64,000 nucleotides of DNA from assembly GCA_017552715.1 (NCBI GenBank), contig JAFZOW010000121.1:1-64000 (forward strand), read 5' to 3'. The notes under the pieces were generated by a model, which was not told where the DNA came from, searched no databases, and saw only the letters and a program-made list of their open reading frames with translations. Both the position numbers and the translations under genes were made by a program. Shown here one piece after another: positions 61,926 through 64,000 of this stretch (positions are counted from its first letter, which is position 1; each line of letters opens with the position of its first letter). Source of the stretch: Lachnospiraceae bacterium (GTDB taxonomy: Bacteria; Bacillota; Clostridia; Lachnospirales; Lachnospiraceae).

Positions 61926-62876
61926 TTATTTTTCCCACACTTCCACCATTCCCCCGTTGAAAAGATCCTGCACTGCTTCCAGCATCTGCCTCGGCCCCAG
62001 CTTTTCCTGATAGTATGGATTATCGAAAAGATCCTTGTGATCTTCACGGACTGTGTGTCCTTTTTCGAAAGAGATGGCATCAAAATCTCTGCCCAGCCAT
62101 GCAAAGTCACGTTTCGATATGGTTTTTGTGTTGAAAAACTCCCCTCCAAGACGGAAGCTGTGCCACTCCCTCAGGCGGTAAGCATCCGGATGACACAGGG
62201 CTACATAGCTCCCATAGGTCTCAAATTCGCTGAATACCGCCTCCTGTATCTCCTCTGTCTTGATGCAGTTTAAGATCTTTTCCCAGAATTCCTTCCCGGG
62301 AATAGCATCATTTGCTTCGATCTTCCCAAGAAGCTCCTTCATGATCCCGCAGTTGATCAGCATATGCTCCGAAATGAATGACTTGGAAATGAATTTTCGC
62401 AGGCCCGGAACAAGCCTTCCCATGATCTCGAAATACTCTGCTTTGTATTCTGTTTTATAGTCCAGAAACGGCCTGTTCTCCTCGGAAAACATGCCGATCT
62501 TTCTGCAGGGCACCGTATCCCCGTCCCATACCATATAAAACTCATCCGCGCATTGCAGCGCGTACTTCATTTTCAGAAACTGCTGATAATACCAGCCCGT
62601 AACGCCGCGGGGCAGCTCACCCCCGGCAAGCAGTGTGGCCAGCCGCTCCTTCATCAGTGCATGCACCGCATCAAAGGGAAGGATCGAATCCTCATCGATC
62701 CATTCCGCCTTTCCCTTCATCTCACTCTTTTCAAGCAGATCTGCCACCCCTTTGCTGCCCACAAAGATCAGCTTCCTGCTTTCCGTAAGCTCCGTCAGGC
62801 GGTGATATAGATTTTGCAGCCGGGGAAAATCCCCGGCTGCCACCACGATCAAAGTATCGTACATCATATCACTCAT
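61926..62876 (-). CDS. DUF6492-like glycosyltransferase-fold protein
   Basis: The 316-residue protein is a paralogue of the one at 32846-33820. YMVWDGDTVPCRKIGMF, GVTGWYYQQFLKMKYAL, SKSFISEHMLI and WHSFRLGGEFFNTKTISKRD line up in the same order. Its start overlaps the mscL stop by four bases (ATGA). The partner CgeB-type gene is adjacent, as at 31.5-33.8 kb, so the CgeB/DUF6492 pair occurs twice in the window. Confidence 0.72.
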   Translation of the reverse strand: MSDMMYDTLIVVAAGDFPRLQNLYHRLTELTESRKLIFVGSKGVADLLEKSEMKGKAEWIDEDSILPFDAVHALMKERLATLLAGGELPRGVTGWYYQQFLKMKYALQCADEFYMVWDGDTVPCRKIGMFSEENRPFLDYKTEYKAEYFEIMGRLVPGLRKFISKSFISEHMLINCGIMKELLGKIEANDAIPGKEFWEKILNCIKTEEIQEAVFSEFETYGSYVALCHPDAYRLREWHSFRLGGEFFNTKTISKRDFAWLGRDFDAISFEKGHTVREDHKDLFDNPYYQEKLGPRQMLEAVQDLFNGGMVEVWEK

Positions 62877-63382
62877 TTTTTCTTCTTTGAATTCTTCTCT
62901 TCCGCTTTCTTTTCCGCAGCCTTCTTCTCTTCCTCAGCCTTCTTGGCGGCGGCCGCTTTTTCTTCTGCCTTCTTTGCTGCCTCCGGATGCTCTTCCTTCA
63001 TAATTGCCAGCATCTCTTTTAGAAGCTTTATATCCGCAGGATCCTCCGCTGCCGCAGCTTCTTCCTCTTTCTTTTTCTGCCCCAGCGAAACCAGCTTGTT
63101 GATCGCCTTCAGCATGGCAAAAAGGATCAGCGCTACGATCAGGAAATTCAGAACTGCGGAAAGGAAATCTCCCCAGAGGATGGCATTCCCTTCCGGACCG
63201 GGCAGCGGGATCTTTCCGCCAAACTCCGTACCGCCCACGATACTGATCAGAGGGGTGATGAAATCATCGGTAAACGCCGTCACGATAGCGGTGAACGCAC
63301 CACCGATGATCACACCGATGGCCATATCCATCACATTCCCTTTCAGCGCGAACTCCTTGAATTCCTTCATAAACTTTTTCAT
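62873..63382 (-). CDS. mscL: Large-conductance mechanosensitive channel MscL
   Basis: The 169-residue channel releases solutes on hypo-osmotic shock. FKEFALKGNVMDMAIGVIIG and GAFTAIVTAFTDDFITPLIS form the first helix and gate, and FLIVALILFAMLKAINKL is the second membrane helix. The family is usually 130-150 residues. Here about 60 residues after the second helix are Lys/Glu/Ala-rich and probably coiled or disordered. It is translationally coupled to the DUF6492-like gene. Confidence 0.95.
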   Translation of the reverse strand: MKKFMKEFKEFALKGNVMDMAIGVIIGGAFTAIVTAFTDDFITPLISIVGGTEFGGKIPLPGPEGNAILWGDFLSAVLNFLIVALILFAMLKAINKLVSLGQKKKEEEAAAAEDPADIKLLKEMLAIMKEEHPEAAKKAEEKAAAAKKAEEEKKAAEKKAEEKNSKKKK

Positions 63383-63424
63383 GTTCTTTTCCTCCTGCAG
63401 TTTTATTATTCAGTGGTCATTAAT

Positions 63425-64000
63425 CTAGCCCGCCAGCTCTTTCAGCCTTTCTTCAAACTCATTTGCCGGCAGCGGCTTATCAAACAAATAACCCTGAGCC
63501 ATAAAGCAGCGGTTTTCTTTTAAGAGCTGTACATGCTCTATGGTCTCGATCCCCTCGGCTATGGTCTCCATCCCCAGCCCACGGGCCATATCCAACAATG
63601 TACGTACCATTATGGTCTTTCGTTCGTCTTCCTTTTTATCTTTTCCCATGGGGATAAAGCTGCGATCGATCTTCAGCACCTTCCAGGGCATTTTCTGCAG
63701 CAGATCCATGGAAGAATAACCCACCCCAAAATCGTCTACGGAGGTACCGAAGCCGGCTTTGTTCAATCCCGTCACCAGCTCCCGCAGCTTGTTTTCGTCC
63801 ACCTCCATCATGGTCTCCGTAAGCTCAAACTCCATATATTCATGGGGGACATGATACAGATCCACGATGCTGATCAGCTTCTCCAGCAGGCCTTCCTCGC
63901 TGATATGCGGACGGGACAGGTTCATGGAAATGCGTACTACCGGGAGCTTCCGGTCCATCCAGTAACGGATATTGCGGCATACATGCTCCAGCATATAATA
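63425..64000 (-). CDS. EAL-domain (cyclic-di-GMP phosphodiesterase) protein, 5' end outside window
   Basis: This is the C-terminal 190 or so residues of an EAL domain; the EALxR motif and N-terminus lie beyond the window. Visible motifs include FELTETMM, the metal-binding SVDDFGVGYSSMDLL, LKIDRSFI, IAEGIET and QGYLFDKP, all consistent with an active enzyme. It may affect motility and surface behaviour by lowering c-di-GMP. Confidence 0.92.
   Translation of the reverse strand, partial: YYMLEHVCRNIRYWMDRKLPVVRISMNLSRPHISEEGLLEKLISIVDLYHVPHEYMEFELTETMMEVDENKLRELVTGLNKAGFGTSVDDFGVGYSSMDLLQKMPWKVLKIDRSFIPMGKDKKEDERKTIMVRTLLDMARGLGMETIAEGIETIEHVQLLKENRCFMAQGYLFDKPLPANEFEERLKELAG

Noticed and set aside
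1..64000. tRNA, rRNA, CRISPR, insertion sequence or prophage genes
   Set aside because: None was recognised. No short regularly spaced repeats, no transposase or integrase motifs and no cloverleaf with tRNA invariants were seen, although a covariance-model scan was not possible.

Overview
The window looks like a chromosomal segment of a motile, Gram-positive anaerobe of the Clostridia, most likely a Lachnospiraceae member. The evidence is the gene set (fliW-csrA next to flagellin, two tandem flgK genes, FlgN/FlgM/FlaG/FliS/FliD in clostridial order), SigD-type promoters of the TAAA-N14..16-CCGATA form, strong AGGAGG ribosome binding sites and a four-cysteine L33. The genus cannot be fixed by reading alone. 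All genes except two (15410-16423 and 60738-61922) lie on the minus strand, so transcription runs from right to left.

Region 1 (1-12.1 kb) is the rpmG-secE-nusG-rplK-rplA-rplJ-rplL-rpoB cluster, with rpoB cut by the window edge. Each block has its own promoter (before rpmG, rplJ and rpoB), and terminators follow rplA and rplL. Unusually, a four-gene cassette of about 5.7 kb sits between rplA and rplJ, genes that are normally adjacent. It encodes an O-antigen-ligase-like membrane protein, a GT2 glycosyltransferase, a short FliD-like protein and a second polytopic membrane protein.

Region 2 (12.1-18.3 kb) is accessory. It holds a small glycosyltransferase pair, an AAA ATPase/DUF234 gene with repeated operator-like boxes, an orphan SGNH-like hydrolase on the plus strand, and a two-gene cassette of a DUF4869-like protein and a P-loop protein. 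The DUF4869-like protein carries what looks like an ABC-ATPase signature and Walker B half.

Region 3 (18.3-48.5 kb) is a large surface-glycan island directly downstream of flagellin. It contains a nearly complete legionaminic-acid-type nonulosonate pathway (LegB, C, H, G, I, F and the guanylyltransferase PtmE/LegX). It also has an FkbM methyltransferase and a three-domain LicC/PntC-like + cytidylyltransferase + phosphonoacetaldehyde-reductase-like fusion protein. The rest is four Maf (DUF115) transferases interleaved with LicD proteins (four in all), an apparently cytosolic alkaline-phosphatase-fold protein, and several CgeB-type and other glycosyltransferases. The simplest reading is that flagellin is glycosylated in the cytoplasm by Maf enzymes with a nonulosonate glycan that also receives phospho- or phosphono-alcohol groups.

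Region 4 (48.6-60.7 kb) is the late flagellar block: flgM, flgN, flgK, flgK, flgL, fliW, csrA, flaG, fliD, fliS, a small coiled-coil chaperone and flagellin. SigD promoters precede flgM, one flgK, flaG and fliC. The flagellin leader carries two hairpins with GGA in the loop, one matching the CsrA consensus, which fits FliW-CsrA-flagellin control.

Region 5 (60.7-64 kb) has a plus-strand CgeB-type glycosyltransferase that may be leaderless, a second DUF6492-like protein, mscL with a charged tail, and the C-terminal part of an EAL-domain protein. No tRNA, rRNA, CRISPR array, insertion sequence or prophage was recognised.
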